This document shows positions 21,120 to 21,726 of a DNA stretch of 21,726 nucleotides, piece by piece. Source of the stretch: an uncultured Clostridium sp. (GTDB taxonomy: Bacteria > Bacillota > Clostridia > Lachnospirales > Lachnospiraceae); the NCBI GenBank assembly GCA_937902905.1, contig CALELW010000135.1, positions 1 through 21,726 on the forward strand, given 5' to 3'. A model generated the notes under the pieces. That model was not told the origin of the DNA and did no database searches. It saw only the letters and a list, made by a program, of their open reading frames with translations. Positions within the stretch are counted from its first letter, which is position 1. Every line of letters starts with the position of its first letter. Position numbers and translations under genes: made by a program.

Positions 21120-21726
21120 TGAAACAAAAGAAACTACTGGTAAGTTTGTTTTTCCTTCTATTTTGCGGCACCTTCGCTTGCGCCACAAAATCTCAGGCAA
21201 AAATACTTACTATCAAACACAGCACGAAAAAAGTCTATACGACCAAATATCAGAGGGAATCAACTTCTTATCTGACCAAATGGAAAAAGGAGAACAGAAC
21301 TTTGGATGCCCCTCTGTTAGTAAAAAATCCATACGGCACACTGAGTACCTCCATTTACTTTTATGCGGTTTCTACAGAACCACTTTATGCCAAATACACC
21401 ATTACAGCCAAAGGTGCGGAAACAATTTCCGGCACTTTAGCAGGCGGCTCGGAAACAAATGTGCGCCTAACCCACGAATATCTGATTCCGGGACTCGCCG
21501 CCGGCAGAAAAAATACAGTAGAAATTAATTTCTACAATGCAGCAAATGAATGGAAAAAGACTGTTCGTTTTTCAACGACACCAAAAAAGGAAAAAGCGAT
21601 TCCGAAAATTAAAAAAGTAAAAAACGGAAAAAGTAAAAGTGCCGTTTCGCTTGGCTTCTATGCCATGTTTGGACACGATAAATCAGATGCCACCAACATT
21701 TACTACTACGATAACAAAGGTGCAAG
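21119..21726 (+). CDS. Second aryl-sulfate sulfotransferase paralogue (cut by window edge)
   Basis: The ATG at 21119 shares its A with the TGA of the preceding gene, with AAGGAGG 9-10 nt upstream, so the two are translationally coupled. About 202 codons are visible. A signal peptide occupies the first ~27 residues (M-K-Q-K-K-L-L-V, hydrophobic core, ending near S-Q-A-K). The rest parallels the upstream protein: A-P-L-L-V-K-N-P-Y-G-T, T-H-E-Y-L-I-P-G-L-A-A-G, I-P-K-I-K-K-V, and F-G-H-D-K-S-D-A-T-N-I-Y-Y-Y-D-N. This is the ASST N-terminal domain and the first part of the propeller. The catalytic histidine lies beyond the window. Unlike its neighbour it seems to have a cleavable signal rather than a membrane anchor. 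Confidence 0.85.
   Translation, partial: MKQKKLLVSLFFLLFCGTFACATKSQAKILTIKHSTKKVYTTKYQRESTSYLTKWKKENRTLDAPLLVKNPYGTLSTSIYFYAVSTEPLYAKYTITAKGAETISGTLAGGSETNVRLTHEYLIPGLAAGRKNTVEINFYNAANEWKKTVRFSTTPKKEKAIPKIKKVKNGKSKSAVSLGFYAMFGHDKSDATNIYYYDNKGA

Noticed and set aside
21079..21528. Plus-strand 149-codon frame over the second sulfotransferase
   Set aside because: The overlapping frame starting at 21119 has a ribosome site, a signal peptide and clear similarity to the upstream paralogue.
1..21726. CRISPR array, tRNA or rRNA genes, prophage
   Set aside because: No regularly spaced direct repeats, no cloverleaf or rRNA-like sequence and no phage structural genes were seen.

Overview
The window looks like a chromosomal segment from a low-GC Gram-positive gut anaerobe, most likely a member of the Lachnospiraceae (Clostridia). 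The evidence is AT-rich DNA, strong Shine-Dalgarno sites, secreted proteins with lysine-rich Ig-like (BIG2) domains, an Rpn/PD-(D/E)XK protein and Clostridia-style MATE and Pst genes. This assignment is inferred from protein character, not from a marker gene. Everything up to about 18.8 kb is on the minus strand; the last 2.3 kb is on the plus strand.

Region by region, left to right, with transcription of the minus-strand blocks running right to left: (1) 1-485: the 5' end of an adenylate-forming enzyme with its own promoter, and a C-terminal remnant of an EamA permease. (2) 637-3970: a cation/proton antiporter under a fluoride riboswitch, followed by a histidine phosphatase and a MATE exporter whose reading frames overlap. 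(3) 4020-4570: two copies of a palindromic repeat family. (4) 4547-7874: a tetR - dxs-like - HAD phosphatase operon whose promoter is bracketed by two 13-bp palindromic operators. (5) 7904-9264: a Dabb protein and an Rpn-type nuclease. (6) 9387-17290: a phosphate scavenging and uptake locus: a secreted purple-acid-phosphatase-like enzyme, a YibE/F membrane protein, a PstS with a C-terminal Ig-like domain, PstC, PstA, PstB, and then a separate small secreted BIG2 protein. (7) 17349-18849: a second MATE exporter with its terminator and promoter. (8) 18860-19412: two more copies of the repeat. (9) 19461 to the end: two tandem aryl-sulfate sulfotransferase paralogues, the second cut by the window edge.

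The most unusual feature is the repeat family at 4021-4119, 4415-4566, 18862-19085 and 19134-19412. Each long copy has an outer inverted repeat, an inner long stem whose sequence differs between copies but stays self-complementary, and a strongly conserved core around a short hairpin. One copy is a deleted short form, one carries an extra hairpin, and one supplies the last codons and stop of the HAD gene. I do not recognise the family. It could be a MITE, a structured RNA or both.

Other points worth following are the fluoride riboswitch in front of an antiporter rather than crcB, the PstS without a lipobox but with a lysine-rich Ig-like tail, the misplaced start signals of pstA, and the tetR promoter architecture.
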